Part shown: piece after piece, positions 52,122 through 61,004 of the stretch
Layout: the number at the start of each line of letters is the position of its first letter
How positions within the stretch are numbered: position 1 is the stretch's first letter
Assembly: GCF_011694515.1 (NCBI RefSeq)
Contig: NZ_CP050192.1
Location: 5,036,840 to 5,100,839, forward strand
DNA from: Mycobacterium sp. DL592
Lineage (GTDB): Bacteria; Actinomycetota; Actinomycetes; Mycobacteriales; Mycobacteriaceae
Direction of reading: 5' to 3'
Length of the DNA: 64,000 nt
Notes under the pieces: model-generated
Told to the model about the DNA's origin: nothing
The model's database searches: none
The model's input: the letters and a program-made list of their open reading frames with translations, nothing else
Translations under genes and position numbers: made by a program

Positions 52122-53605
52122 ATCTGTCCAACCGCGACCAGAATTCGGGACATTTGTTCTACAACCGGAGGCTGCGCGCCGCCATCACCCGCTTCTCGGT
52201 GCGGATGAAACACGACGATCGCAAACAACAGGCCGCCGTCGCGCTGTCGATCGTGTTCGTCCTGATCGGCTGCGGCTGGATGGCGCTGCTGCACTTCATG
52301 AAGCCGGCCGGCCTGGTGGGCCAGTCCTCGATCATCGGCAACCGCGACACCGGCGCGCTGTACGCCAAGATCGACGGCAGGCTCTACCCGGCGCAGAATC
52401 TGACCTCGGCGCGGCTGGCGACCGGGAACTCGGCCTCGCCGACATGGGTCAACGCCAAGGAGATCAGCAAGTATCCGACCGGGCCGATGATCGGCATTCC
52501 CGGCATTCCCGACGATCTGAGCATCGCGGCCAATTCTGTTTCGGCATGGTCGCTGTGCGACACCGCACCGACCCGCGGAAGCGGACAACCCCCGGTGGTC
52601 ACCGCCATCGCAGGTGAGCTGTCACCGGGAGAGCGCGCCAGTGCGATGAAGGACAACCAGGCGATCCTGGCCACCCATAACGACAACACGTACCTGATCT
52701 GGAACGGTCAGCGCACCCAGATCGACCCCGCCGATCGCTCGGTCACGTTCAACCTGGGACTCGACCCGGGGACCACCCGCCCGATCCAGGTCTCCAACGC
52801 CCTGTTCGACGCGATGCCCGCGACCGAACCGCTGGTGGTACCGGCCATTCCCGAGGCGGGCACGCCCTCGCGGTGGCTGCCGGACTCGGTGGTGGGCCGG
52901 GTCCTGGAAACCAAGGACGCCAACGGCGCGGTCAGCGGCTTCTATGTGTTGCTGCCCAACGGAGTTCAGAAGATCACCGGCTTCGTCGCCGACCTGCTGC
53001 GGACCGCTGACAGTCAGGGATCGACTACCCCGCAACTGATTTCACCCGACAAGCTCGTCAACATCCCAGAAGTCACCGTCCTCAACGTCGACTTCTATCC
53101 CACCGGGAAACTGAACTTCGTCGACACCGACGCCAACCCGGTGACGTGCGTCGGCTGGCAGAAACAGACCACCGATCGGCAGGCGGCCGTGACGTTCTTC
53201 AGCGGACGTGGCCTGCCGACACCGCAGGCGATGGATTCCCACATCGTCAAGTTGGTGCGCGACAGCCGCGACCCGGACTCGGTCGAGGCCAACCAGACAT
53301 TGATGCTGCCGGGTGCGGCGAACTTCGTCGCCTCGACCTCCGGCGTCATCACCTCCGACACCCGCGAGAGCCTCTATTGGGTGTCCCCACAGGGTGTCCG
53401 GTTCGGCATCGAATGGGACCAAAGCACCCTGCAGGCACTCGGATTGGATCCGGGCCGGGCTGTGCAGGCACCGTGGCCGATCCTGCGGACCTTCGCGGCA
53501 GGGCCGGCGATCAACCGGGCGACGGCACTACTGGCCCGCGACACCATCGACGCGGGCGGGGCTGTCGCACCCGTTGCCGCCAACCAACAGAACTCGGGAG
53601 GGTAG
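52112..53605 (+). CDS. eccB2: ESX-2 type VII secretion component EccB2
   Basis: The GTG at 52112 gives 497 residues, close to Rv3895c. The short cytosolic N-terminus (NLSNRDQNSGHLFYNRRLRA) is followed by one transmembrane helix at residues about 48-68 (VALSIVFVLIGCGWMALLHF). The periplasmic body contains the EccB repeats (GNRDTGALYAKIDGRLYPAQ) and a conserved Cys pair (WSLCDTAP and VTCVGWQKQ). EccB sits at the periplasmic face of the ESX membrane complex with EccC, EccD and EccE. The stop is two bases before the eccC2 GTG. Confidence 0.95.
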   Translation: MPLNLSNRDQNSGHLFYNRRLRAAITRFSVRMKHDDRKQQAAVALSIVFVLIGCGWMALLHFMKPAGLVGQSSIIGNRDTGALYAKIDGRLYPAQNLTSARLATGNSASPTWVNAKEISKYPTGPMIGIPGIPDDLSIAANSVSAWSLCDTAPTRGSGQPPVVTAIAGELSPGERASAMKDNQAILATHNDNTYLIWNGQRTQIDPADRSVTFNLGLDPGTTRPIQVSNALFDAMPATEPLVVPAIPEAGTPSRWLPDSVVGRVLETKDANGAVSGFYVLLPNGVQKITGFVADLLRTADSQGSTTPQLISPDKLVNIPEVTVLNVDFYPTGKLNFVDTDANPVTCVGWQKQTTDRQAAVTFFSGRGLPTPQAMDSHIVKLVRDSRDPDSVEANQTLMLPGAANFVASTSGVITSDTRESLYWVSPQGVRFGIEWDQSTLQALGLDPGRAVQAPWPILRTFAAGPAINRATALLARDTIDAGGAVAPVAANQQNSGG

Positions 53606-53607
53606 CG

Positions 53608-56600
53608 GTGTCGAAGAGGGGATTTGTCCGCGGATCACGCACCGCCGCGCCGAGTGTGCCGCCGGCACGTGTGGTCGTCGCGCCGCCGCTGGCCCTGCCG
53701 GAACGCGAACCCCGCAACATCCTGCTGATGATTGCGTTGCCCGCCCTGCTCGTCGGCATCATCGGCACGCTGGTGGTGATGTACACCTCCGGTGTCCGCT
53801 CGCTGCAGTCCGGCTTCTTCCCGTTGATCGGCCTGGTCGGCTTCGGTGCCCTGATGTTCAGCGGCCGGTTCGGCCGCGGGCGCCGGATCAGCTGGGGCGA
53901 ACAGGAAAAGCAGCGGCGGATGTATTTGCGTCAGCTCGACGAGGACCGCGACGAGGTGCAGCGCGCCGCGCAGGAGCAGCGCCGCAGTCAGCTGTTCGTC
54001 CACGGTGATCCGCAGGAACTCGACACCGTCATCGGTGGCCCGCGGATGTGGGAGCGTCGGCCCGCCGACTCGGACTTCCTCGACGTCCGCCTGGGCATCG
54101 GTGTGCAGTCGACCGCGGACTCGGCGGTGTCGCTGCAGTGGCCGGAAGTGCCTGTCGGTGAGGAGCTCGAACCCGTCACCGGGCGCGCGCTGCGCGACTT
54201 CATCCTCGAGCAGAGCAAGATCCGCGGCATCGGCAAGGTGCTGAGCCTGCGCTCCAAGCCGGGCTTCAGCTTCGTCGGCGAGGATCCCGCCGAACTACAC
54301 GCCCTCATGCGGGCGGTGCTGTGCTCACTGGCTGTCTACCACAGCCCCAGCGACATCAAGCTGATGGTCGTCACCCGCCACCCCGAACTGTGGTCCTGGC
54401 TGGTGTGGTTGCCGCACAACCAACATGACGAGATGTTCGACGCCTGCGGTATGCGGCGGCTGGTGTTCACCTCACCGACCGAACTCGAAGACGCTCTCGA
54501 TTCCGAGCTGCACCGCAAGGGGCGTGGACCGTGGTCTCCGCCGAGCGGCTCGAGCCCGACGACCATGCTGTCCCCGATGGAGGCGGCCGCGGCCGGCTCG
54601 GCCCTTGGCCCGCACTGGGTGATCGTCGACGACAACGTCGGCACACCGGAGCAGTGGGAAGGTGTCACCGGACAGAAGGGCATGGCGGGAATCACGGTGT
54701 TGCGCTTAGCAACCCGGCCCGGCGTCGGTGTCGGGTTCACCGACGACGACGAACGTTTCGAGTTGCGGGAAGGACGGCTGAGCCACCGCAAGGCCTTCTA
54801 CGCCGTCGCCGACATGCTCGCCGAAAGCACCGCCGACCGGTACGCCCGCGCACTGGCCCGCTGGTCACCGATGACCGCCGGTGAGCTGTCCGAGACCGAC
54901 AGTCAGGGCGGGGAGTTGTTGCGCGCGCTGGGGATCACCGATCCCCGCCGACTCGACGTCGACCGGCTGTGGGCCGAGAGCCGGGGCCGTGGCGACCCGC
55001 GCTGGGCGATGGTTCCGGTCGGTGTCAAGCCGGGCGGCGAGCTGCAACATGTCATCCTGCGCGCCAAGGACTTCGGCGGCTTCGGCTTCCATTCCGTGGT
55101 GATCGGCACATCCGGCTCGGGCAAGTCGGAGTACTTCTTGTCCCTGTGCAACGGGATCGCGCTGACCCATTCGCCCGAGACGTTCATCGTCATCTTCGTC
55201 GACATGAAGTTCGAGTCGGCCGCCCAGGACCTCGAGGGCCTGCCGCACGTCGTGGGATCGCTGTCCAATCTTGGCAAGGACGACCGCCACCTCGCAGAAC
55301 GTATGAGAAAGGCTGTCGACGGCGAAATCGCCCGTCGCTATCGGCTTTTCAAGGATGCCGGTGCCCGCGACGCCAACGAGTACGAGGAAATGCGGCTGGC
55401 GGGGCGTGATCTGGAGCCGGTCCCGATCCTGCTGGTCATCATCGACGAGTACCTCGAGCTGTTCCACCATCACCCGGAGTGGATCGACCTGGTCATCCAC
55501 ATCGGCCAGGAGGGCCGCGGCTGCAACGTCTTCTTCACGCTCGGCGGGCAGCGACTCGACCTGTCCTCGCTGAGCAAGGCCAAGAGCAACATCGCATTCC
55601 GGGTCGCGCTGCGCGCCGAGACCGCCGAGGACTCCCGCGACGTCATCGGCAGCGACGCGGCACTGCACCTGCCGTCGAAGGAGAACGGCTACGCGCTACT
55701 CAAGGTCGGCCCGCGTGATCTCGAACAGTTCCGCTGCTTCTACGTCTCGGCACCGTTCGTGGTGCCCAAACGGCAGGTGACGACCGATAAGACGGTCGAC
55801 GTCAGCTTCACCCAGCCACGTCCGCTGACTTGGGAGTACCAACCGCTGACCGTCGAGGATAGTGCGGCATTGGCGTCGGCCGACGCTCCGGAGGAGCCCG
55901 ACGAATTCCTCTATCACTCAGACGGATTCAAGAAGAAGAAGCTGCTCGACGTCATTCGCGAGTCCCTTGTCTCGCACCCGGCGCGCGCGCCGCACCAGAT
56001 CTGGCTGCCCCCGCTGGAAGTCAGCGAGACCGCCGACGCCCTGGTGCAACGGTGGCGGGGTAAGCCGTGGTGGTCGGACTACGGCCAGAACCCGGGACTG
56101 GTGTTCCCGGTCGGGATCGAGGACTTCCCCGAGGACCACGCCCAGCGCGTGCACGTCATCGACGCGGAGATGGACAACATCATGGTCGTGGCCACCGCGC
56201 AGCGCGGTAAGTCCACGACGTTGATGACGCTGATGACGTCGGCCGCGCTGATGTACCGCCCGGAGCGGGTGACGTTCTTCTGCATGGGTGCCTCGCTGTA
56301 CCCGGTGGAGGAGCTTCCCCATGTGGCCGGTGTTGTCAGCCTCACCGACACCGAAGGTGTCTCACGCACGCTGGCCACCATCGAGGGGATCATCCGGGCC
56401 CGCGAAGCCTCGTTCAAGCGCTACCAGATCGACATCTCGGAGTTCCGTGAACGCAGGTTCGGCGCCGGCGGAGGCGGGGGCACCGACCCCGAGGACAAGT
56501 TCGGCGACGTCTTCCTGGTGATCGACAACTTCGGTGACCTCTACGACAAGGACAACGGCATGGGTGATCGCGCCATCGCGATCGCCCGCCAGGGCCTGTC

Positions 56601-57687
56601 CTACGGAGTCCACGTCGCCACCAGTGCCAGCGGCTGGCTCGTCGGCCAGAAGCAGGCGCTGCTCAACGTCGCCAACGCGAGAATCCAACTGCGGCTGAGC
56701 AATCCGGACGAGACCCAGATGGGTACCGGCATGGAGCATCGCCGCGCCGCCCGCCAGACCCTGGATCGCCCCGGCTTCGGGGTGACCCGGCTCGGGCAGG
56801 AACTGCTGGTCGGTGTGCCCGAGATCATCGGGCCGAACGGCGAGCGGGTGACCACCCGCCAGGTCGGCCCGGTGATCGCCGCCCAGACCGGCGCAGGCAA
56901 GGTCGAGACGCTGGCGCGGCTGCCCGAACGCATTGCGCTGCGGGAGATCGTGGCGGCCTACTCCAGCACTGCTGAGACCGACGCCCTGGACATTCCGTTC
57001 GCGATGGGGGAGAGCGCACTGCAATCGGTTGCGCTGCCGAGCAGGCTGGCTCCCAACCTGCTGGTCGTCGGCCGGCAAGGCTGCGGCAAGACCAGCGCCC
57101 TGGCCGCGTTCGGGCAGTCGATCACGGCACGGCTCTCACCCGAGCAGGCACAGATCACCATCATCGACCCGAAGACCAGCCTCATCGGCAAGATTCAGGG
57201 GCCGCACGTCCGTGCCTACGCATACACCCCTGACGACATCGACGCGGTGCTGGCCGAACTTGCCGAGATGATGCGCGACCGGCTGCCGCCGTCGGGCCTG
57301 AGCCAGGAAGAACTGCTGACCCGGTCCACCTGGAGCGGTCCGCATCAGTTCGTGCTCATCGACGACGAACAGGAACTGCGGACCACCGCGGCCGTCGGCA
57401 AGGCGGCAGCGACCGCACCGCTGTGGCCGCTGATCGAACGCAGCCGGGAGATCGGCCTGCACGTCATCGCCGCCCGCCTGCCCGGCAACTGGGCGGGTAT
57501 CTCGGCGATGAGCCTGTTCCTGCAGAAGCTGACCGGCTCGCGGGCGCCGACGCTGTTCATGGACAACGACCCGCAGACGGTCAAGGTGTTCGGCCGTACG
57601 AGCGCTCAGCAACTTCCGCCGGGCCGCGGACTGCTGGTCACCACTGACGGAGTGATGGAAGGACTGCTCGTCGGAACGCCGGACTGA
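53608..57687 (+). CDS. eccC2: ESX-2 type VII secretion ATPase EccC2 (unsplit, three ATPase domains)
   Basis: The GTG at 53608 (VSKRGFVRGSRTAAPSVPPA) lies two bases after eccB2; a longer frame reaching back into eccB2 is rejected. The 1359-residue protein has two membrane helices near residues 32-85. Three FtsK/SpoIIIE ATPase domains follow, with P-loops VIGTSGSGKSEYFLS (near 500), ATAQRGKSTTLMT (near 862) and GRQGCGKTSALAA (near 1156). The first has a Walker B Asp-Glu in LLVIIDEYLEL. EccC recognises the YxxxD/E signal of PE and Esx partners and drives export. In ESX-1 this protein is split in two; here it is whole. Confidence 0.97.
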   Translation: MSKRGFVRGSRTAAPSVPPARVVVAPPLALPEREPRNILLMIALPALLVGIIGTLVVMYTSGVRSLQSGFFPLIGLVGFGALMFSGRFGRGRRISWGEQEKQRRMYLRQLDEDRDEVQRAAQEQRRSQLFVHGDPQELDTVIGGPRMWERRPADSDFLDVRLGIGVQSTADSAVSLQWPEVPVGEELEPVTGRALRDFILEQSKIRGIGKVLSLRSKPGFSFVGEDPAELHALMRAVLCSLAVYHSPSDIKLMVVTRHPELWSWLVWLPHNQHDEMFDACGMRRLVFTSPTELEDALDSELHRKGRGPWSPPSGSSPTTMLSPMEAAAAGSALGPHWVIVDDNVGTPEQWEGVTGQKGMAGITVLRLATRPGVGVGFTDDDERFELREGRLSHRKAFYAVADMLAESTADRYARALARWSPMTAGELSETDSQGGELLRALGITDPRRLDVDRLWAESRGRGDPRWAMVPVGVKPGGELQHVILRAKDFGGFGFHSVVIGTSGSGKSEYFLSLCNGIALTHSPETFIVIFVDMKFESAAQDLEGLPHVVGSLSNLGKDDRHLAERMRKAVDGEIARRYRLFKDAGARDANEYEEMRLAGRDLEPVPILLVIIDEYLELFHHHPEWIDLVIHIGQEGRGCNVFFTLGGQRLDLSSLSKAKSNIAFRVALRAETAEDSRDVIGSDAALHLPSKENGYALLKVGPRDLEQFRCFYVSAPFVVPKRQVTTDKTVDVSFTQPRPLTWEYQPLTVEDSAALASADAPEEPDEFLYHSDGFKKKKLLDVIRESLVSHPARAPHQIWLPPLEVSETADALVQRWRGKPWWSDYGQNPGLVFPVGIEDFPEDHAQRVHVIDAEMDNIMVVATAQRGKSTTLMTLMTSAALMYRPERVTFFCMGASLYPVEELPHVAGVVSLTDTEGVSRTLATIEGIIRAREASFKRYQIDISEFRERRFGAGGGGGTDPEDKFGDVFLVIDNFGDLYDKDNGMGDRAIAIARQGLSYGVHVATSASGWLVGQKQALLNVANARIQLRLSNPDETQMGTGMEHRRAARQTLDRPGFGVTRLGQELLVGVPEIIGPNGERVTTRQVGPVIAAQTGAGKVETLARLPERIALREIVAAYSSTAETDALDIPFAMGESALQSVALPSRLAPNLLVVGRQGCGKTSALAAFGQSITARLSPEQAQITIIDPKTSLIGKIQGPHVRAYAYTPDDIDAVLAELAEMMRDRLPPSGLSQEELLTRSTWSGPHQFVLIDDEQELRTTAAVGKAAATAPLWPLIERSREIGLHVIAARLPGNWAGISAMSLFLQKLTGSRAPTLFMDNDPQTVKVFGRTSAQQLPPGRGLLVTTDGVMEGLLVGTPD

Positions 57688-57728
57688 GTGACTGGTTCGG
57701 GGTTAGCTGGCCTATCTGAGGACATAAG

Positions 57729-57758
57729 TCGACATAGGTTGCCAGCACACTCTACAAT
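57729..57758 (+). promoter_or_regulatory. Internal promoter before PE36
   Basis: TCGACA (57729-57734), an 18-base spacer and TACAAT (57753-57758) resemble a strong sigma-A promoter in the 118-base gap ahead of the PE gene. A CAATATTG palindrome follows at 57763-57770, near the predicted start. This would let substrate genes be expressed apart from the membrane-complex genes. Confidence 0.6.
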
Positions 57759-57805
57759 ACGACAATATTGCAGGTCCGCCCTGTGATCACCAGAAGGAGA
57801 GCAAC

Positions 57806-58108
57806 ATGGTCCTGAATGTCAACTCCGCAGTTGTCGGTACCTCTGCGGCCACCGAGACCGGAATCAGCGCGGAAATGGGCGCTGCCACTGCCGCCGCCTC
57901 CGAGGCCCTGGTCGGCGTGATGCCGATGGGTGCAGACCTCGACTCCGTCGAGTTCGCCGCGGCGCTCAACGCCGCGGGTGCGACCTACATCGGGACCGCC
58001 AACGAGCATCTGGCCAACCGGGGGATGTTCGCCGGTTCCCAGAACCTGGCCGCCGCCACCTACACCGCCACCGACGTCATCAACAACGCCGCGCTGGGAT
58101 TGGCCTGA
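57806..58108 (+). CDS. PE36: ESX-2 PE protein (PE36-like)
   Basis: The ATG at 57806 follows AGAAGGAGAGCAAC, a near-ideal ribosome site; 100 residues, all PE-domain-sized. The helical hairpin is rich in Ala (GISAEMGAATAAASEALVGV, SVEFAAALNAAGATYIGTAN). A type VII export signal YxxxD is visible as TYTATDVIN near the C-terminus. It pairs with the adjacent PPE protein for ESX-2 export. The stop is three bases before the PPE start. Confidence 0.9.
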   Translation: MVLNVNSAVVGTSAATETGISAEMGAATAAASEALVGVMPMGADLDSVEFAAALNAAGATYIGTANEHLANRGMFAGSQNLAAATYTATDVINNAALGLA

Positions 58109-58111
58109 TCC

Positions 58112-59347
58112 GTGCCCGATCCCGCCTGGCCGTGCTCCTCGCCTGAAACCAACTACCTCCGGCTCGTCGGGCCGGGGGCGGCTGGCACGTCGACGACCAT
58201 GGCCAACGGCGCGGCCTGGCAGGCCCTCATGGGCAGCCACGAGCTGGCCTTCTCGCTGTCCACGCTGAACACCGCCGTTACCTCGCTGAACTTCGAGGGC
58301 GTCGGCGGACTCAGCTCGACCAGCGCGGTGACCGGGCTCAACACCGCATTACAGCTGCTGGCCGGCTGGGTGCAGGAGAAGCCCCCGATCGCCGCCAGCG
58401 CCGTCGCGGCCTACGAGACCGCGGTCTCGTCGATGATCCCGGCCGAGGTGTCGATCGCGAACCGCACCGAACAGGCGACCGACGTCGCCATCAACCCGGC
58501 CGTCCTCGGCGCGCTGACCCCCGCCATCGTCGCCCTGGACACCGAGTATTTCGGCGAACACTGGCCGCACAACGCGGGAGCCGGCGCGGCCTACGGGGCT
58601 GCTCTCGCCGCGCTGGTGGCCGCACTGGCTGTCCCGCCGCCGTTCGCGCCGCTGGGAGCGTCCCCGGCCGCGCCCGCCACGGCGGCGGCCGCAGTCGCCC
58701 AGGCCGCCGGCACCACCGGCATGCAGGCCGCCTCGCAGGGCACCGGCCAGGTCACCCAGATGGCCGGCCAGACGGCCGCGGCCCCGGCCTCGGCGGCCGG
58801 CGAGATGGGCCAGATGAGCTCGGTGATGATGCAGCCGATGCAGGCCGCGATGGGCGCGATGCAACCTCTGATGGGCATGTTCCAGGCCCCGATGCAGGCC
58901 TTCCAGGGCTTGTCGAGCCTCCCGCAGTCGATGATGGGCTCCCTCGGCGGCATGTTCAACGGGATGAAAGCCGGCGACGCCGCGATGCCGGCGGCCGAGC
59001 TCGTCAAGGCGGGCGGCGCACCGGGACTCGGCGGGGGCGTCGGTGGCGGCGCCGGTGGTGGCGGTGGCGGCGGCGGTGGTTTCCCGGGCGCCGGGCTCAC
59101 CAGCTACACCCGGCCCACCAGCAGCTTCGCCCCCGAAAGTGCCGGCAGGCCGACGTCACTCAAGACGGGTCTGCTCAGCGCGGCCGAACTGCGCGAGCCC
59201 ACCGGAATGGGCGGCTCCGCGATGCCGATGTCACCTGCCCACGCCGGCATGCTGGCCCACGGCAAGGGCGAGGACAGCAAAGACGAGGTTGCCCACGCCC
59301 GCATCGTCTTGGACCGGGACCACCAGCGCGATTCCAGGCTCAGCTAA
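58112..59347 (+). CDS. PPE69: ESX-2 PPE protein (PPE69-like)
   Basis: The GTG at 58112 (VPDPAWPCSSPETNYLRLVG) gives 411 residues. The PPE hallmark reads SPE here. The N-terminal roughly 180 residues form the PPE domain (AAWQALMGSHELAFSLSTLN, DTEYFGEHWPHNAGAGAAYG). The rest is a low-complexity tail with Met/Gln repeats (MQPMQAAMGAMQPLMGMFQA), an eleven-codon-plus Gly run and a Ser/Thr-rich end. EspG2 should chaperone the PE-PPE pair to the secretion complex. Extracellular role unknown. Confidence 0.9.
   Translation: MPDPAWPCSSPETNYLRLVGPGAAGTSTTMANGAAWQALMGSHELAFSLSTLNTAVTSLNFEGVGGLSSTSAVTGLNTALQLLAGWVQEKPPIAASAVAAYETAVSSMIPAEVSIANRTEQATDVAINPAVLGALTPAIVALDTEYFGEHWPHNAGAGAAYGAALAALVAALAVPPPFAPLGASPAAPATAAAAVAQAAGTTGMQAASQGTGQVTQMAGQTAAAPASAAGEMGQMSSVMMQPMQAAMGAMQPLMGMFQAPMQAFQGLSSLPQSMMGSLGGMFNGMKAGDAAMPAAELVKAGGAPGLGGGVGGGAGGGGGGGGGFPGAGLTSYTRPTSSFAPESAGRPTSLKTGLLSAAELREPTGMGGSAMPMSPAHAGMLAHGKGEDSKDEVAHARIVLDRDHQRDSRLS
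59027..59090 (+). repeat. Gly-codon (GGC/GGT) low-complexity tract in PPE69
   Basis: A run of GGC/GGT/GGG codons encodes a nearly uninterrupted glycine stretch in the PPE tail. Such tracts are prone to slippage and length variation between strains. It interrupts neither frame nor domain. Confidence 0.7.
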
Positions 59348-59482
59348 TGAATCGGCGCAAGGAGGTGCGGCCGTCATCGTTTGCCAGCGGGTGAAGTGAC
59401 AGCTGTTCGCCTGCACCCGATACTCGTCCACATCCCCGCCACGGGGCCGACCATCAGCAAAACGTAACTGAAAGGGAAGCAC

Positions 59483-59788
59483 ATGACGCTCGTCGTTACT
59501 CCGGAGGTGCTGCGCAGCACCCAGCAGGCCATCGAGTCCGCACTCGAGCACGCCACCGCGATCGCCAACGGATACCTCTCCAGCCATGAGGGCATCGGCT
59601 CGGCGGTCTGGGGTGGCCAGGCACAGCTGGCATCGGTGAACACCGCCGCGCAGATCAACCACGACCTTCAGCAGACGATCACCGGCGGCACCCGGCTGGC
59701 CCACGGCCTCAGCCAGGCCGCCTCGATGATGGAGCAGCACGAGGCCGACGCCGCCCACAGCCTCACCAGCTTCGCCGCCAACGCCTAA
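59483..59788 (+). CDS. esxD: WXG100 protein EsxD
   Basis: The ATG at 59483 follows GAAAGGGAAGC; 101 residues. The WXG100 helical hairpin turn is GSAVWGGQAQLASVN (a W-G-G turn). The N-terminal helix is TPEVLRSTQQAIESALEHAT. Gene order after PPE and before the second Esx gene matches esxD (Rv3891c) of ESX-2. It should form a heterodimer with EsxC and be exported. In the 135-base gap upstream only a 15-codon frame abutting the PPE stop is present, which I do not count as a gene. Confidence 0.88.
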   Translation: MTLVVTPEVLRSTQQAIESALEHATAIANGYLSSHEGIGSAVWGGQAQLASVNTAAQINHDLQQTITGGTRLAHGLSQAASMMEQHEADAAHSLTSFAANA

Positions 59789-59821
59789 CTCCCAGACCCA
59801 CACTTACGGAAGGACATTCCC

Positions 59822-60109
59822 ATGTCGGACAACATCACCTACAACCACGGCGGCGTCGCGGACTTCGCCTCCGAGGTCGGCTCCCGCTCGGCGCAGCTCA
59901 TGGAGATCCACGACGACATCCAGCAGCGCACCAACGCAATCGCCGATTTCTTCCAGGGCAGCGCGGCCACCTCGTTCCACGAAGCGCAGATGCAGATGCT
60001 GCAGGGCCTGCAGGGCCTCATCGAGACGATGAACCAGCACGGCTCGACCATCAGCAACGTGAACGACAGCGCCCACCAGACCGACCTCATGATGGGCAAC
60101 CTCTTCTAA
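59822..60109 (+). CDS. esxC: WXG100-family protein EsxC
   Basis: The ATG at 59822 is preceded by GGAAGGACATTCCC; 95 residues, the same length as EsxC of M. tuberculosis. It starts MSDNITYNHGGVADFASEVG, very close to EsxC. The hairpin turn is FFQGSAATSFHEAQMQMLQG, with F-x-G in place of W-x-G. LQGLIETMNQHGSTISNVND continues helix 2. A partner of EsxD and a secreted substrate of ESX-2. A hairpin lies immediately after its stop. Confidence 0.93.
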   Translation: MSDNITYNHGGVADFASEVGSRSAQLMEIHDDIQQRTNAIADFFQGSAATSFHEAQMQMLQGLQGLIETMNQHGSTISNVNDSAHQTDLMMGNLF

Positions 60110-60120
60110 ACCGCAATCCG

Positions 60121-60153
60121 GCAGCGGGGCGCACGCTCGGTGCGCCCCTGCTG
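60121..60153. terminator. Hairpin after esxC: attenuator or partial terminator within ESX-2
   Basis: GCAGCGGGGCGCAC (60121-60134) folds onto GTGCGCCCCTGCTG (60140-60153) around a GCTCG loop, with one bulged T. UCUGUCUUGG follows, a modest U-rich tail. It lies 12 bases past the esxC stop and 18 before espG2. Partial termination here would keep PE/PPE/Esx transcripts above those of espG2-eccD2-mycP2. Confidence 0.7.
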
Positions 60154-60170
60154 TCTGTCTTGGGAAAGCT

Positions 60171-61004
60171 ATGTTGACGACGACAGTGGACGGCCTGTGG
60201 GTGCTGCAGGTGCTCTCGGGCATCGAGGTGCTCGCACCCGAACTCGGCCTGCGGCCACACCTGCCCAGCGTCGAGACCGAACAGCTGGCCCTGGCCCACC
60301 CGGTGGCCGACGAATTGCGTGCTGCCGGGGTGATCACCGACAGCGGCGGGGTGGACGAGGCAGTCCTGGAATGGCTCACCGTTCTATCCCGCCGCGACGT
60401 CGCGCTGCTCGTCTACGCCCAGACTCCCGCCCACGAGACCGAGCCGGAACGGGTTGTGCTGGCCCGTTTCGCCCAGTGGTGGGTCGCCCTCGAGCGCAAC
60501 GGAATAATGGTGCGGCTCAGCAGCGCCGGCACGGCGACCTCCGAGGAGTCGGCGGGGGTGCTGATCACCGCACAGATCGATCGCCTGTGCGGGCAGATGA
60601 AGCCGGCCGCTCTGCGTCCGGTCACCCTCGACACCGCCGAATTGCTTGCCGCCGTTCATGATCGGGCCAGCCTGCGTACGTTCCTTATGGACAAGCGGCT
60701 CGACGGCGACCAGATCGCGACCCTGACGCTGGCCGCCGACACCGATCGCTCGGCACAGGCGTCGGTGGTGGCGATCCAGGCCGGGGTGGCAGGCGGGCCG
60801 GCCCGCTCCCACATCGACCAGGGCGCCGTCACCATCATCGACACCCCGCAGGGCCGGCTGGTGTCCGAGCATGTCAGCCGCGGCGGCACGTCGTGGATGA
60901 TCGTCAGCCCCGGGTCCGCGGGAAACATCGCTTCGGCGGTGCAGAAGATGGTCCGACGCCTTCCGGCCGAGGACGAGTGGTACTCCCACAGAAAGGTTGT
61001 CTAG
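60171..61004 (+). CDS. espG2: ESX-2 PE-PPE chaperone EspG2
   Basis: The 277-residue protein starts at the ATG at 60171, length as in Rv3889c (276). The EspG fold is visible: a twisted N-terminal sheet (TVDGLWVLQVLSGIEVLAPE), RFAQWWVALERNGIMVRLSS in the middle, and GRLVSEHVSRGGTSWMIVSP at the end. EspG binds the tip of its cognate PPE and keeps the PE-PPE dimer soluble in the cytosol until export. Its stop overlaps the next gene's GTG by one base. Confidence 0.9.
   Translation: MLTTTVDGLWVLQVLSGIEVLAPELGLRPHLPSVETEQLALAHPVADELRAAGVITDSGGVDEAVLEWLTVLSRRDVALLVYAQTPAHETEPERVVLARFAQWWVALERNGIMVRLSSAGTATSEESAGVLITAQIDRLCGQMKPAALRPVTLDTAELLAAVHDRASLRTFLMDKRLDGDQIATLTLAADTDRSAQASVVAIQAGVAGGPARSHIDQGAVTIIDTPQGRLVSEHVSRGGTSWMIVSPGSAGNIASAVQKMVRRLPAEDEWYSHRKVV

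Noticed and set aside
53146..53607. N-terminal extension of the eccC2 frame into eccB2
   Set aside because: It overlaps almost a third of eccB2 and is low-complexity; GTG 53608, two bases after the eccB2 stop, gives the expected EccC N-terminus.
59348..59395. A 15-codon frame (MNRRKEVRPSSFASG) starting right after the PPE69 stop
   Set aside because: Too short, no ribosome site of its own, no export or membrane signal and no family pattern; probably chance.
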